This document shows positions 12,209 to 25,226 of a stretch of DNA of 64,000 bases, one piece after another. Made by a program: the position numbers and the translations under genes. The notes beneath the pieces were generated by a model that saw only the letters and a list, made by a program, of their open reading frames with translations, was not told the origin of the DNA and searched no databases. How positions within the stretch are numbered: the first letter of the stretch is position 1; every line of letters begins with the position of its first letter. Origin of the DNA: Tanytarsus gracilentus (Eukaryota; Arthropoda; Insecta; Diptera; Chironomidae); contig JAXRKN010000044.1 in the NCBI GenBank assembly GCA_038502055.1, forward strand, positions 11,057,501 through 11,121,500. The letters are read 5' to 3'.

Positions 12209-13316
12209 TTATTTTGTGCCCAATATTCTAAAACCTGTTTTATATTCATAGTCATAAATTTTCCTATAATTAGCATTTTGAAGAGGTCGGAAGTTTCTTG
12301 AGATTTGACCCGACCTACCGCGAATACTCGACAATATTGCCAGCTCAGATGGATAAATTTTCACAGGCTTCTTAGCGACAATCCATCGAACGGTTTCATA
12401 GCAGGGTGGAGTGGTCAGTGATCCCTTGTAGCTATAATATTCCTTAATTTCATTCTTAATTAGCTCTTTCATCGTAAAAACTCCCGATCTGTCTGTCACG
12501 AGGAAGGAATTGCCCTCTTGCGTTACATTACCGAGAAATTTCACAAATTTATTGTCGTTGCTTCCCTCATTCGTAAATTCTTCGGCCAATTCAAAAAGAA
12601 CTGAAATTACAGCCACGCCATCATTCTCGAGGACGGCAGTTTTGAAGTTTTTATAAATTTGATTATAATGCACAATGTGAAGTTCAGCAGCATATCGATG
12701 ACCATTAATTAAATGTTCACTCCCACCACCACTAAAGTGATTAAAATTAAATTGTGTTTTTAAATTTTGAAACTATTTTTTACCATGTTTCTCCCCAATG
12801 CAAATGAATCGAATCAAAAATGAAAATTTTTCCATTTCCATTCCAGTAAAGCCGATTTGGTTTTTTGTCAGCGAAAATTAGATGAAAATTAATTGTGTGA
12901 CCAGTGTTGGTCACATTAACCGCTAAAACCTCCTTTTCCAAATAATTCATGTATAATTGCGGCGCTTTTCCAGCTCTCGTAAAAGATTCATCGATATTAA
13001 TTGGACTTTGAAAATCACCGTCACACTCTGGCCACGTGAGTCCCCAATTTGAAGGTCCTTAAAAAATTTTAATAAATTTAACTTTAAAAATTTTTAAACT
13101 TTTTTTTATTGAAAAAAATTTACCAAATTCATCTAAATCATTATAAGAGAAAGTCAGATCGCTCCCATTTATTGATTGATGAATGCCAGGAAAGTAATGT
13201 TGTCTTACTCTTTTTACATCTGTAACAAGATCGTTCTTTGAGTCGGTTGTCAAAATTTTTAAGGCACTTGCAAGATTTAAAGAGAAAAACATTAAAATAG
13301 CTTGAACAACCAACAT
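12209..13316 (-). CDS. Secreted alpha-carbonic anhydrase, divergent copy 3
   Basis: Third member of the cluster. Exons are 13316-13124, 13057-12784 and 12731-12209, giving 329 aa. A hydrophobic leader (MLVVQAILMFFSLNLASA) precedes an extra N-terminal segment of about 45 residues before the CA domain starts at NWGLTWPECDG. Zinc ligands are His149 and His151 in HLHWG and His174 in ELHIVH; the shuttle His is in NTGHT; SLTTPPC is present. It lacks the intron that separates exons 1 and 2 in copies 1 and 2, and instead has one in the N-terminal extension. The conserved intron after HLHWG is at the same codon and phase in all three. The C-terminus lacks the CxCxC ending and finishes in a basic, Tyr-rich tail. 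It is the most diverged of the three but catalytically intact. Confidence 0.93.
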
Positions 13317-14356
13317 GTTGAATGTCTTTTAAAAACTGATTTATTTTTGTGAAATTATGGTCGCTTTTAAAGTATTTCAACAATGTCAAAATTGAGTGGT
13401 AAAACAAGTGAAAAATTCATAAAAAATTTCACAAAAATAAAATCAATTGAATATTTTGAAAACTTTAATCAATTTTCAAATTCTTGACATCTAATTTTGT
13501 AGTTTTTGATTCATGTTTTATGTTTAAACTGACGGACAACTCCCATTGCGTTAATTACTGAATGGACTTTTAGTAATTAACATCCAATTTTGTTTGCTAA
13601 AAATAACATTTCGTGTGACGATTTTAGGACGTAATCGTCACAATAATGGATTGATCCAGATTACTGAAATTAATTAACATCATGATGATAAAAGAGTCAG
13701 CAAAAAGTAAAATAAATCTTCAAAAAAATGAGTCATTTCAAATGAGGTCAATCACATGCGTGAAACTTAAACAAATAATATTTTCATTCAATTTTGACAA
13801 TTTTGAATTTTTAATGAATTTGCATCAATTATACCTCATTGGATAAGTTTTGAAAATTAAAGCATTTGAAATTTTCCAATCACAATTTTAGAAATCAAAC
13901 ATAAAAATAATTTAAGAATTAAGTTAAGTACATATAAGGTAATTTAATGGAATTCTTGTAAATAAGAAAAGAAAATTCACACAATAAAAAAAATTGTAAA
14001 GATTTTTTAGTTTAATTTTTTTTAACAAAATTATTAAGATCAGAATTTCTCGACTAAAAGCTTTTCACATCATAACGAATTTACAAAATTCAAAATGCAT
14101 TTTCAGCGCATGTCAGCAAGTTTGAGCTTTTGAACATTTTCACGAGTTGGGTTGAGTAATAAAAATAAATAATCTCATTTCCTTCGGAAAAAAACAAAGC
14201 GACAGGATACGAAAAGCTCGCGAAAGAAAAGCACACGCTGAGTGTTTGTAAAAAGCTTCATTCACGTTCAATCGCTCAAACTCTTAACACAACTTTTTAT
14301 CAATTCGTGAAAATAATTTTAAATATTTTTGTGATTTATTAAAGAAAGTGCTCGCA
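13317..14356. other. Intergenic region between carbonic anhydrase 3 and the C22orf39-like gene
   Basis: Divergent spacer of about 1 kb between a minus-strand and a plus-strand gene, so it should hold both promoters. It is AT-rich. I see no coding sequence and no convincing TATA box close to either start. Confidence 0.45.
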
Positions 14357-14989
14357 ATGAAGGAGGACAGTGAATTAATTCTCGAGACAGAGGTGAAAAA
14401 TAACTCTTGGAAAATACGTCCGTGTAATCTTTACAAAGGTAAGCGACAAAAATTGCGTTTTAGTGCGAAAATATTTTTTTTGGGTGGAGGAAAAAGAAGA
14501 AAAAAAAGTCGTCAGGACGCAATGATAAATTATGCACGAAAGATTTTACGACCTTCCTCTTCCGCATTGACATATCTCTAATTTATCATCACTTATAATT
14601 TCATTACAGAGGAATATAAAGATTGCAAAACTATAAAGGCGAGATTCCAGCAATATTTTGTAAATGGAGATATTCTCGATTGCTCGTCATGGAACAATGA
14701 TTTAAACGACTGTATCAATTTCGAGGAGAAGAATGACTATAGAGCTGGAAAGAGAATAATCGAGAGTGAAAATAAGAGGAGGAAAGACAGAATGGAGGGT
14801 CATTACAAGAACGATGTCTGGATTAAGAGAAAAGAAGGACCGCCAGGAGATTGGAACAAACCCCTTCCGAGCTACATCACAAAGAAATATGAAAATAGCT
14901 TTTTAGAAATCAAATCCAAGGAGCTGAAAGGCGAAGGATCCAGTCCCGATTGTGACCTCAAGGAACCAACTTTTTGCTGCGTTATGTAA
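14357..14989 (+). CDS. UPF0545 / C22orf39 (PANTS) homologue with CaaX-like C-terminus
   Basis: Exons are 14357-14438 and 14610-14989, giving 153 aa. The ATG at 14357 is preferred over the in-frame GTG at 14348. The protein has two CX9C pairs (PCNLYKEEYKDC and DCSSWNNDLNDC) flanking a YFVNGD segment. These match the vertebrate C22orf39/PANTS pattern PC...HC, Y-V-H-G-E, AC...SC, followed by a basic helix, V-W and PPxDW, seen here as V-W and PPGDWNKPLP. Human PANTS is a small synaptic-plasticity-linked protein; the twin CX9C pairs suggest a disulfide hairpin. The fly-type protein is extended beyond the human end by about 40 residues and finishes in CCVM, a canonical CaaX box with Met at the last position. 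The neighbouring RNF10 is convergent. Confidence 0.87.
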
Positions 14990-15012
14990 AAGTCAACAAT
15001 TATATAGTTTAA

Positions 15013-15018
15013 AATAAA
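15013..15018 (+). terminator. Polyadenylation signal of the C22orf39-like gene
   Basis: AATAAA 24 nt after the stop codon of the C22orf39-like gene on the same strand. Confidence 0.55.
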
Positions 15019-15805
15019 TGTGCTAGCTGAAAAAAATGAGAGCAGAGTGAGTGGAAAAAAATCAAGGACAATTTAGATTTTTGTGTCTAAATTTTTTTTT
15101 GATGATCAATTATTGGTTTTTTAAAGCTTTTTGAGGAGAAATAAAATCCTTGTGTCCTCAATTTTTTTCCTCTTGCAAAGTCCATTAATCAAAAGCATCG
15201 TTATGAATAAAAAGACGAGCGTAATCTGTGTCTACTTCATGCTCTTTATTCTATAACCCATTAAAAAAATAATATCTTGATGTTCAATGTTAAGACATAT
15301 TTCTCTTTTTTTTTATAAAACAAATTTATATCGATGAAATACACATTTTTTTTAATTACGAAAATTATAAAGCGAACCTTTGCTATTAATATTTATAAAA
15401 GAAAAACATTTTGGAAGCGATTAAAAATTGTTGTTAAAAATATTTCTGAGGATGAAAATTTATGCTAGAAGCAATTTCATCAGAAAATTGATGTTGTTTA
15501 AGATGATAAATTATTCGCTAGTTATACGACGAATTTAGCATTTGGATAAGATTTTATGAGATGTGTTCTTAGACGATTTGAGGATGTTAAAAATTCATAA
15601 ATCAAATCTTGCTAGCATTAAAACCCACGAGAAAATTATATGTGGAATTAAAGTCTTTCCAGCAAATAATCGCCAAGATGTTCTTAAATTTTATCCTCAA
15701 AAAGAAGTTACGAATAATATTAATGAATTTAACGCAGTTTTTATATAGCAATATTTGTAATAGAACAGAGTGTGAATCAAAGAAGAAATAAAAAAATGAA
15801 AGGGT
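15019..15805. other. Convergent intergenic region, 3' UTR sequence only
   Basis: Lies between the ends of the C22orf39-like gene (+) and RNF10 (-). It contains AT-rich sequence with T and A runs. Two overlapping short open frames on the plus strand (15563-15791) have no ATG context or family resemblance and are probably RNF10 3' UTR read in reverse. Confidence 0.5.
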
Positions 15806-18143
15806 TTAGTTAAAGTTCATGCCGGACGAAAAGAGAAGAGTTTTCTTTACTTTTTTCTTACTCTTCTTTCCAGAAGCTGTTGAATTATCATTGAGCGATG
15901 CGGATTTTAGAGCATTCGCTAATGCGTCACTTAAGCTGTTTTTGTATGCGGGAGCTTTACACTCCATTTCATCGCTCTCGACATCACTCAAAGCATCGGT
16001 AGTGCTTGTCATCATTTCTTTGTTTCCAGCAACTTGAACTAATTTTTTATCGTCCCCAAAGAACGATGGCGATGTGGTGGAATTTTTATTGTTGCGGAGT
16101 GTCGGCCAGAGCTTTTCCGATTTTTGCGCTGTTGGTGTTGTCATGATCTGAAAAGAATTCAAACTTTTGTTATATAATTCATTGTATACTAAAAAGTTCA
16201 TACCGTCGAGTAGGAAGGACCCGAAGATTTCTTCTTTCTCGATGTCGATTGCTCACACACGTTTGAAGGAAGGGCGGGCATGTCATCGACTCCTCCACAT
16301 TCGGGAAATTGTGCCGTTGAACCAATGTCGATGTTCACTGAACTTTTCAACATTTTTCCCATCTGACGGTCGTTTATGTCACTAATTGCCTTTTCACGCT
16401 TTTTCTCTTCGCGTTCGCGTCTTTGACGACGTTTGCGACGGTGAAAAAGTTCCTCACTTAAGCAATCAATAACATCCCGCGAGATAGTTCCAGGCTCAAA
16501 TTCAATTTCGACAACCTCAAAAACTGATGACACTGGCAAATGCTGTAGATACTTTAATCGCTTACGTAAATCTTCGTTCATTGTACAGCATTTGATTGCA
16601 ACAATCTTGCCACGAATTCTTATCGGCGATTGCTCCAAACTGCCATACATGAGCTGCAACATTTTGCTATTGACCGAGTGGAGGAAAATGTTTTGGCCAT
16701 TAAGCGCTTGATAGAAATAAAAGTGCTTAACATTCTTCGAAACTGGCACAATGTCAATGTCATCGACTGTCAAGTCACAATCCTCATCAATTAAGCCCTC
16801 CTCGTCATCTTCATCATAATCGCCTTTTGATGAAACAGATTCGGGAACTTCAACGTTCTTTTCACAATTTTTAGATATTAAAATTGCCTCATCAGACTGT
16901 ACATCATCAGTAGCTATCGATTTCTCTAAGGCTGCACGCTTGACATTCAACAATTCTGCTGCCTGTTGAATGAAAATCGATTCTGGACAGTCATATCCAT
17001 CTTCGGCCAGCTGAAATTCCAATTCATTCTTTTCCTGCTCCAAAATTTTTAGCATTTCATGCTTGTTGGCCATGATGAGTTTCGAGTGTGTGAAACAAAC
17101 TTCGGGATCGATTTCGGAAAAACTTGGAAATTTATCGATTGTATTTGGCTCGTTGCCTCGATTTACGAAGAGAGAGCCCTTTTCACGCTTTGTAAGCTCC
17201 ATACTGATGGTGTCACCGACCTTATACGATTGATGAATTTGCTTCGATGATGCGCTCTTAAGATCACCGATATAAACACTTTCGTAGCAGATTGGACACT
17301 TGCGGCAACTCTTGTCGGAGAGCGAAAGATAATGGAGCATGCATGAGAAGCAATAGATGTGTCCACACTTTGTCATTTTAGCTGCTCTCGGTGGATAGAG
17401 ACAGATTGGACATTGACTCTCTTCGCAACTCGAAATGAGAATTTTAACAACTTGATTCCACTCGACGAGTGCATCGGGCGATGCCATAAATGGCCGATAA
17501 TCAAATTGCTGATCTTCCTTTACAATGAATTGACAATTTGCCTGCAAGTACTGCTCCTTGTTGTAATTGTAGCGCTTCGAACGGAATTGATAGTGCTGAT
17601 AGCCGTACTTTGAAAATGCACCACCGTAACCGTCCGTTTCTTTTGTATATTTATGAAAGTTGAGCAAATGATTCAAATTTTGCTTCTTACTTCCCTGATT
17701 GAACACTGAATTCACTTCATCGCCGCCCATGTCTTCCATCAATCGGGCGGTCTCACCGGATGATTTACCCGACTCATTTCCCCGACCGCCACCATTGCTC
17801 CTAGCCGATGGACGTTTGTCGTAAAAGTTATTACTATTGTTATTACTGCGATATTTGTTAAAGTCCGATTGATATCCTCCACTTCCGGTCTCCTTTCGAC
17901 GTCTTGTGAATTGTTGTTTGGTTGAAACGTCTAAAATTAAAATATAATCTTATAAGACTTATGATATTGTGAAAATTCACATGAAGATCCAGCGAAAGCT
18001 CTAGCTTAAAAACACTTGAGCAAACTTATATATTCGATCTAATTCTTCTTTTTATTTTTATTTCACTCACCTTGACTCTTTTTCGAATAGCAATCAGAAT
18101 TTGGCTGCCCATTGCGGGCTAAATTGTTTCTTTTCTTCTCCAT
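15806..18143 (-). CDS. Rnf10: RING finger protein 10 (RNF10)
   Basis: E3 ubiquitin ligase of the RNF10 family. In other animals it is cytoplasmic and linked to ubiquitination of 40S ribosomal proteins (known for the family, not visible here). Exons are 18143-18071, 17930-16204 and 16147-15806, giving 713 aa. The N-terminus is basic and Asn/Gly/Ser-rich, followed by the family block LNHLLNFHKYT, FLQANCQF-like YLQANCQFIV, and a C3HC4 RING at about residues 198-239 (CPICLYPP, CGHIYCFSC, CPIC). Downstream are VGDTISMELTKREKGSL, the YFYQALNGQNIFLH block, LEQSPIRIRG, HLPVSSVFEVVE and an arginine/glutamate-rich helix, all in the same order as human RNF10. The last exon ends with KKVKKTLLFSSG, matching the human KQKLLFSTS end. 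The first exon is only 24 codons. It is head-to-head with TRIM37. Confidence 0.95.
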
Positions 18144-18817
18144 TGATAGATTTAAAATGATAATTAGTTGATAATGTAACAAAAACGTTTGTTAATGCTT
18201 CTCCCGCGGAGATAAGCGGCAAATTGCTTAATTTATTTTTGAGTTGAGACATTTTATTGAGCCATATTGAATTTTCTTCACGTAAAATCGAAAAATTTCT
18301 CACTCGAAATTTTTTCAATTGATAAGTTGGCGGTTTTAAAATGTCAGAAAGTTTGTGAAAGTGTATTAAGCTCGTTGGCGAGGCTTTTGAGAGCCTGGAT
18401 GTGGTGTTTATGGCGCTTGAAAGGCGACTTTTGCCAACTAAATTTTCCAAAATTTGCGAACTTGATTCGCAATCGATGAATTTGAAAAAGCTCACTGAAT
18501 TTTTTTACACACGCCTGCTTCTCCCCTATTTATTAATGTCTAAACTCGAAAATAAATTAATTTTTTTCAGTTCTCGATTATTTTTCGGGATAACACAGTA
18601 GTCAGATTTCAGTGTTTTTTTTTCGCTCAGAATTTTTTTCTTTTTCAATTTTCTCTTCAGTCAAAAAAGTACTTTCGTGATATTTAGAAGCTCATTTTTA
18701 GCTCGTACACTCGCTTAAGTTCATTAATTCGCTAAATTAGTGAAAATTAGTGCGAAATAGTTATGAAGTTGTGAGACATTGCATAAAGAATTTTTTTTTA
18801 AAAAAAATAAATAAATC
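18144..18817. promoter_or_regulatory. Divergent promoter region of RNF10 and TRIM37
   Basis: A 674-bp interval between the start codons of two head-to-head housekeeping genes, so it must hold both 5' UTRs and core promoters. No TATA box at a suitable position was seen, in contrast to the secreted-protein genes in this window. An open frame on the minus strand (18495-18094) crosses it but starts at GTG and is unlike RNF10. Confidence 0.6.
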
Positions 18818-21800
18818 ATGGCTCATCATAAGAGAAATGGCAATAAAATTTCGTCCTCGATGGGAAGTGCTAGTGGCGGAAGTGGATGTGATGATAAGGA
18901 CAACAATCCGGAGGTGAGTTAATTGTTCTTTTTATGTGTTACAATATGGAGAAAAAAATATAACAAAGAATTTTCCTCTCGCGAGAGTTCCTTACACCTT
19001 TCTAAAGCAGCAGCAGCAGCAGCAGCATCGTGACCCACATAATTCTCACTCGTTCTGCATTCTAAGCATGGCGTATTCTCTCTCTTTTTCGCCTTTTCTA
19101 TTTTAGTGTGTGCAATGCACATTCCTTATCGCAAATATCTTCGAGAGTATCTCTGAAAAAGCCTTGAGGCGGTTATTTATTTGGGGAAGTGCTAGTGACT
19201 TGATCAGAGCTAATTTTAAAGTCTAAAAAATCAACGTTGAATTTTTAGTTTTTGTTGGATAAAAAAGGTCAATCACCTGCATTACTTTCAAGTGCATTCT
19301 GAACTTTATTTTGAGGGTAAATCCACGGATGCTTTTCTGTTCAGTCCGCTTCGCGCACTTGACATTAAAATATCTTTAAAAGTGGATTTTTTTGCGCTTT
19401 CTTTCAATTGCTTACATTTAATTTTCATCTTGCTGAGCGAAGCTGGTGAGGATAAAAATCAATCGGTAGTTAATTGAGTCGTTAAATTTATTTTCTGGTT
19501 TTCTATCTAAGGGAAAATTATCCTCGACTGAAAGTTGGAGATTTTGTGAGCTTTAAACGATCCTTTGTTCGTAGATTTAAAGTAAATTAATGACGAGAGG
19601 GAGTAAACCGGAATATTCTATAATTGTTTTATGGATCGGAAAATGAATCATAAAGTTGTCAGTGATAGAAGATTAAAGTGGCAAATTAATTAGTTTATTA
19701 AAAATAAATTAAATGAGACGTAATGGAATTCTCATAAATTGCATAAAAGAATTGAACAAATATTAGAAATAAAATCTAGTTTTTAGAAAAGTTATCATCC
19801 ATCGCTCGTAAATTACAAGTAATATTATTGCTGTCGTCACAACGCTTCGATTGCTAATGGCAACATAAAAACCATTACACACTCTTGGTGGTCAATAATA
19901 CAATTTTTTTAAATAGAAACACGCCGAAAAAAAAATAGGTAAAAAAAAGAGTCCATGAAGTAATGAAAGAGTTTCACACTGAAATAAAAAAAAATATTAA
20001 CAGACTCTGTATACACACCCGGCACTCAGCCTTATATGGCAGAGATCTAATTGTGTGATTTTCGTCTGTAAAAATAATTTATACATTGTTATGCTTCCTT
20101 CGTCTTATAAGAATGAAGAATTGTTCTCCGAGCGCAGCTAAAATAAATTCGCGAAACATTGCCGCACCACGTCAAATATTGACATAAACGTGAACAAGTG
20201 AAGAACGAGAGCAGAAAAAAATGCAAACCATTATTGTAGCAGCCGGCGTTTTCGGTTCGAGTCGCACAACAACATCGTGATTAATTAATAAGGAAGAGAA
20301 TTTTTTTGTGCGCGCAATTCTTTGTTGTGATGATCAAACAGTTTGTTCGATCATTGATGAGGAATTCTTTACTTGCCTTTCCTACTTCGTGTGATATCGT
20401 GCGCCTCATTTTTTATGCCACTCACGAGCACCAGCAGACATTTCCATGTGATGTCAAGCGAGAACATGTTGAATGTTCCTGTCCCTAAAAGGATTGTCGC
20501 GTTCACATTGTCATCATCGATCGCTCTCTCTATCGCTTCTAAGTAATCTCGAAGCTCATGATACATTAGCTTGAGCAAATACGCTAGAAGAATATTTTTT
20601 AATAAGAATGTACCATGGTGTGGTCTTTCGAGTGCTATTAATAATTTTCTGTAGATCTAAAATATTTTTTTAATCTCATGTCACTCTTCAGTAATAATTC
20701 TTCCTTTACAATGAGCCATAAATGCAAAATAAAATGCGCCAGACTTGCGACGATAAGAAAGTTGTTTATTTGAAACATTATAAATTGCATCACTCTCTCT
20801 CTAAAAGGTCCAATTGAAGCCGGCAAACGATAAATCATTTCAACAACAATAAAAGCTTATTGAAATGTGTGTGAATAAATTATTCTCGCTTTTGTTGAAA
20901 GATTTTTACACACAAGAGGCATAGACGGCGAGTGAGAGCTGGTTTGAATAATTTTATGGGCGCGCACGTTCTTGTGAGCATTCAGAATTTACTTAAAGAA
21001 TTAGAATTGAAGAAAAATAGTTTGACAGACAGCTTCAGATTCTTATTGACAAGTAGATTTTTCACTTATTGAAAATAATTCTCTTGAATGGCACATTAAA
21101 AGGCTCATGGGCGTATACATGCGAAATTAAAAGACTTCTCTTTCAATCAAATCACTTTTGACCCAAAACACATTTCCTATTTAATTGAAACATTTACCTT
21201 TTGGATGTACAAGAAAAAATTAACGGTTCACCGTGTTCAAGCGCTACAATTACGACAAATTATTATTTTGGATGGATAGAATTAATGAACTCATACAGTT
21301 GATGGTGTAAAATTCTAAATATCAATATATTTAATTGAAGCGTGTGCAATAACATCAAATTATTATAAAATCCTGACTATTTGTTAAAAATATTTTTGTT
21401 TAATGGATAGTCACCGTTATAATCGCGATACTTCCTCATATCGATTATTATTGCTGCATAATAGCGTTTATTATTACGTCAATCGAATAGCATACGCGAA
21501 TAGATATTAAAAGGTCAATGTCAATTGTTGAACTGCCAATGAACGGTGACGTGATGATTTTTTTAAGCTTCACTCTTTGACAAAGTTCATGACACTTTTA
21601 GCATTACAAAAAAATCGGGTCGTTTACTCGCGTGAGGAAAATCGATGAAAAAGGGAAAATGTGTGTTAATGAACTCGAAAGCATTGACCAAAAAAAAAAT
21701 GTCACTAACTTCTGTTTATTTTATTATACAGTCCCTCATTGACGTCTTTCGATGCTTCATTTGCATGGAGAAACTTCAAGACGCTCACTTGTGTCCATTC

Positions 21801-24800
21801 TGCAGTAAGCTCTGTTGCTACGTGTGTATTTCCCGTTGGCTAGTGGAGCAGAGAAAATCGTGTCCTCACTGTCGAGCACCATTGCACGTCCACGAACTAG
21901 TCAACTGTCGATGGTTTGAGGAAGTTGCAAATCAAGTTGAAAATCTTCAGCTAATGGCAAATAAATCGACACAGCTGTGCACCGTAAGCGACAAAGATTT
22001 ATGTCCGACTCATAATGAGGAAAAGCTTTCAGTCTATTGTTGGACATGCAAGGCATGCATTTGTCATCGATGTGCGCTATTTGGTGGCACTCACACTAAT
22101 CATACGTTTAAGCAATTGGAATTGGTCTATGAGACTCATTTGTCGCAAGTCAAAGAGGAAGTAAGTCAATTAAGGACGAGATTAGTTGAATTGGCGGGAT
22201 TTGTTTCGGATGTCGAGCAAAATGTTGAGATTGTGAGGAGTGCCAAGGACGAGAAAGTGAGAGAGATTAGAAATGCGGTTGAGTTGATGGTTAGTCGACT
22301 TGACGCTCAGCTTAAAGTGAAACTCATTAGTTTGATGCGTCAGAAAAACGCTTTGACCCTTGAGACTGAACAACTCGAGCATTTATTGCAAGAAATTGAA
22401 CATCAACTGAATTCGTGTTCGCGCTCGCAACTTATTAGCAAATCACCAGATCTCCTCAAGATGATTAATCAAATTCGCTCGAAGCCAATGTCAAGTTTCT
22501 CCTGTACACCCATTCCTGCCGATTTTGTCAGTGAAATTGTGCCAAGCTTTGATACGGCAATTTTCCTCATTAAAAACTTTACGAAATTGCAGCAAAAGGG
22601 CGACGCAATTTACTCAAATCCCCTTCATGTCAACGGACTATGCTGGAGACTCAAAGTTTACCCAAACGGCAATGGCAGCGTTCGCAATGAGTATTTGAGC
22701 ATTTTTCTTGAGCTCACATCTGGCTTTCCGGAAATCTCAAAATACGAATACCGTATACAGATGATTCACCAGAATTCAACTAAAATTATTCAACGCGAAT
22801 TTGTTAGCGATTTTGAGGTAATATTTATATTTGCTATATTGTAATGTTTTTTACTATTTCTGGGTGTGCGTGAACGAGAATTTATATTTTCTTTCGCACC
22901 TCTAGAAACTCGAGTGTTGGGGATACAATAGATTCTTTCGTCTCGATTTGCTGGCCGAAGAGGGCTATTTGAACACAACAAAGGACGCTCTCGAGCTTAG
23001 ATTCCAAGTGCGAGCGTCAACCTTCTTTCAAAAGTGTCGCGATCAGCAATGGTACATCAATCAACTTCTCCGACAACAATCACAGAATTTGACGCAAATT
23101 CGCGAGCTTAAAGATCGTCTCGAACGGGAGCAGTTGAAAAGTCTTCAGACGGCCGCTGAAATGGCGGGGAAAAAGACAAAATTTAAGTTGGTAAAGGATT
23201 CACACGTTGACGATTTACTGCTCATTCAGCAGCAACAGCAAGCCATATTCAATGACGCCACCTTCAGTATAACTGACGACCTTAAGAAATTAAGTAGCGA
23301 CGCAAGCCGCAATAGAAATCGTAATCAAGAAAGTGAATCGCAGAAACAATCGAAACCACAAAGTGTGAGTTTTATTCAAATTTTAAACGAAATTATGAAG
23401 ATTAATAAATTTATATTAATAAATAGGGGTCGACGACTGTCAATGTGACTAGTTGTTCTGATAGCTTAAAGCCAGTCACAACAACATCACTAGCCATTTC
23501 ATTTTCATCGCCAAATCTCGCTACAAATACGAGCTTTAGTTCGAGTTCCGAATCGGAATATCATGAGAATGCAACAGGTGGTGTCAGCACAAAGAGTGTC
23601 ATAACAATTCAAAATCTCCTCGACGACGTCGGCTCAATTGACGAAAACAATGACGATGGTGATGAATCAATTAATTTGGCGGGCGAGAATGACGTTGAAT
23701 ATGCCGAATTGACACAACGAATGATTTTCCCAGCAACGAGCGCTGCCCAAAAGAACCAACAACCCACTGCCCATAGTCATCAGCTTCTCGAGAATGCAAC
23801 ATCAGAAGAGTCTTCAGATTTAATGCTAATGAACTTATTCGACGCGGCATCTCATCATTCCGAGAGCTCATCATCTAGTACATCATCCAGCACTGCCCAA
23901 CGACCAACCCAAATATCAAGCTCAAGTGTCTTAGATAACGTGAATGAGACTGCATTTCATCATCATGGTGCTAAAAATAATAATAATAATAATTTAAATA
24001 TTTTATCGATTTCCGATGGACTCGCAAGTTCATTGCCTCACCAGTTATCGCATCATTCATCGAGCGTACTCTCAACGAGTCCCGTATGGAAAACTCAAGT
24101 GAGTTAAAAGCTTTTTCACACATTGCAATTAGAGCCTTTTTAATTTTGAATTTATTTATAATTTTTTTTATTTTGTTATCGCTATAAATTAAAAAAATAG
24201 AAGCATTTAAACGACTTAATTCACAATGTTAAATTGTTGAATAACGACGATCAGAGGAGAAGTTATTGCAGTAATTTTCCATCAACTTCATCAGCATCGT
24301 CACAAAGTAAACGAAATCCTCGCGTAATTAACAATCATCATAAGAGATTTTCACTCAACGAAAACAGCATCGATGCCGACAATATTGACGTGTCATTTGC
24401 TTTTCCTCATGACTTTGATAAATATTCTGACGACATTTGGCGCAAAACTGTCTCGAGTGATTGCGATCAATCGATTCCCGTGTGGGAGAAGCAGCCCGAG
24501 CCAATGACAAACATGTGGGGAGCGTCATCGTCGAGTGGTTTTTATGAGCCACCAAGAAATACTCATTTCTATGATAATGACATTTTTTCGAGTGGCGGAA
24601 ATTTCTTTTTTCCCACATCCGGTGCATCGAGCGGAAGTCGCAGTAGTAGAAGACTAGCAACAACAGCCGATCCGAAGCCTAGTGGTCGCAAAAAGCAATA
24701 TGGAAGCAGAGTTCCTACTACATCGTCAGCCGCACACGATAGTGACGATGAATTTCAAACGATAAAAAAACGATTATCTCTATCGTCTTTGAGAACCTCT

Positions 24801-25226
24801 TTGTGCAGACAAAAGGCTCTCGAAAACTTGAATAACAATATCAATAATAGTAATAATAATAATAGTGAAGCTGCTGCAGCAAGTTCAAGTTCAAGTGCTA
24901 ATGGAGCGATTTCAATAAGTGGATCTAACGACGATTTTCTTCAGGTTCTTATGATTTTTATTTTTATTTTATTATTTATCTAACAATACTTTTTACTAAC
25001 AATATGAAATTTTTGTTTGCAAATCAATAAATCTTTTTTCTTTACAGGCTTTATCGAACATGAGTTTTGACCTCGGAACCATTACACGTTCAGACGACGA
25101 CCAGAAATCAAGTGTCAATAAAAAGAAAACAAAGTAAGGATCTCAAAATACTAAATTGCAAACAATTAATTAATTAATATCTTCCTTGATAGATCTGGAG
25201 AACAGCAGCGTCCTAATTCGAGTTAA
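18818..25226 (+). CDS. Trim37: E3 ubiquitin ligase TRIM37
   Basis: RING/B-box/coiled-coil/MATH ligase. In other animals TRIM37 restrains centrosome and PCM assembly and acts at peroxisomes (family knowledge). Exons are 18818-18913, 21732-22817, 22906-23364, 23427-24098, 24201-24944, 25048-25133 and 25193-25226, giving 1,058 aa with every junction in phase. The RING starts at Cys40 (CFICMEKL, CSKLCCYVC, CPHCRAPL). The B-box is CPTHNEEKLSVYCWTCKACI. A coiled coil with KDEKVREIRNAVE follows, then the MATH domain from GLCWRLKVYPNGNG to FFQKCRDQQWYI. The tail is Ser/Asn-rich and disordered but keeps GENDVEY, also found in human TRIM37. The first exon (32 aa, Gly/Ser-rich) replaces the short vertebrate N-terminus and is followed by a 2.8-kb intron. 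The donor after exon 5 is a weak GTTCTT; reading through would give a short hydrophobic end instead. Confidence 0.95.
19006..19026 (+). repeat. (AGC)7 trinucleotide microsatellite
   Basis: Seven perfect AGC units inside TRIM37 intron 1. It is noncoding in this gene model. Confidence 0.9.

Noticed and set aside
18094..18495. 133-residue minus-strand open frame over the RNF10 start
   Set aside because: It starts at GTG, and the RNF10 first exon lies in another frame with a proper ATG, donor and phase. The product has no family resemblance.
20240..20275. GGTTCGAGTC-like T-loop sequence in TRIM37 intron 1
   Set aside because: No A box at the right distance and no cloverleaf stems.
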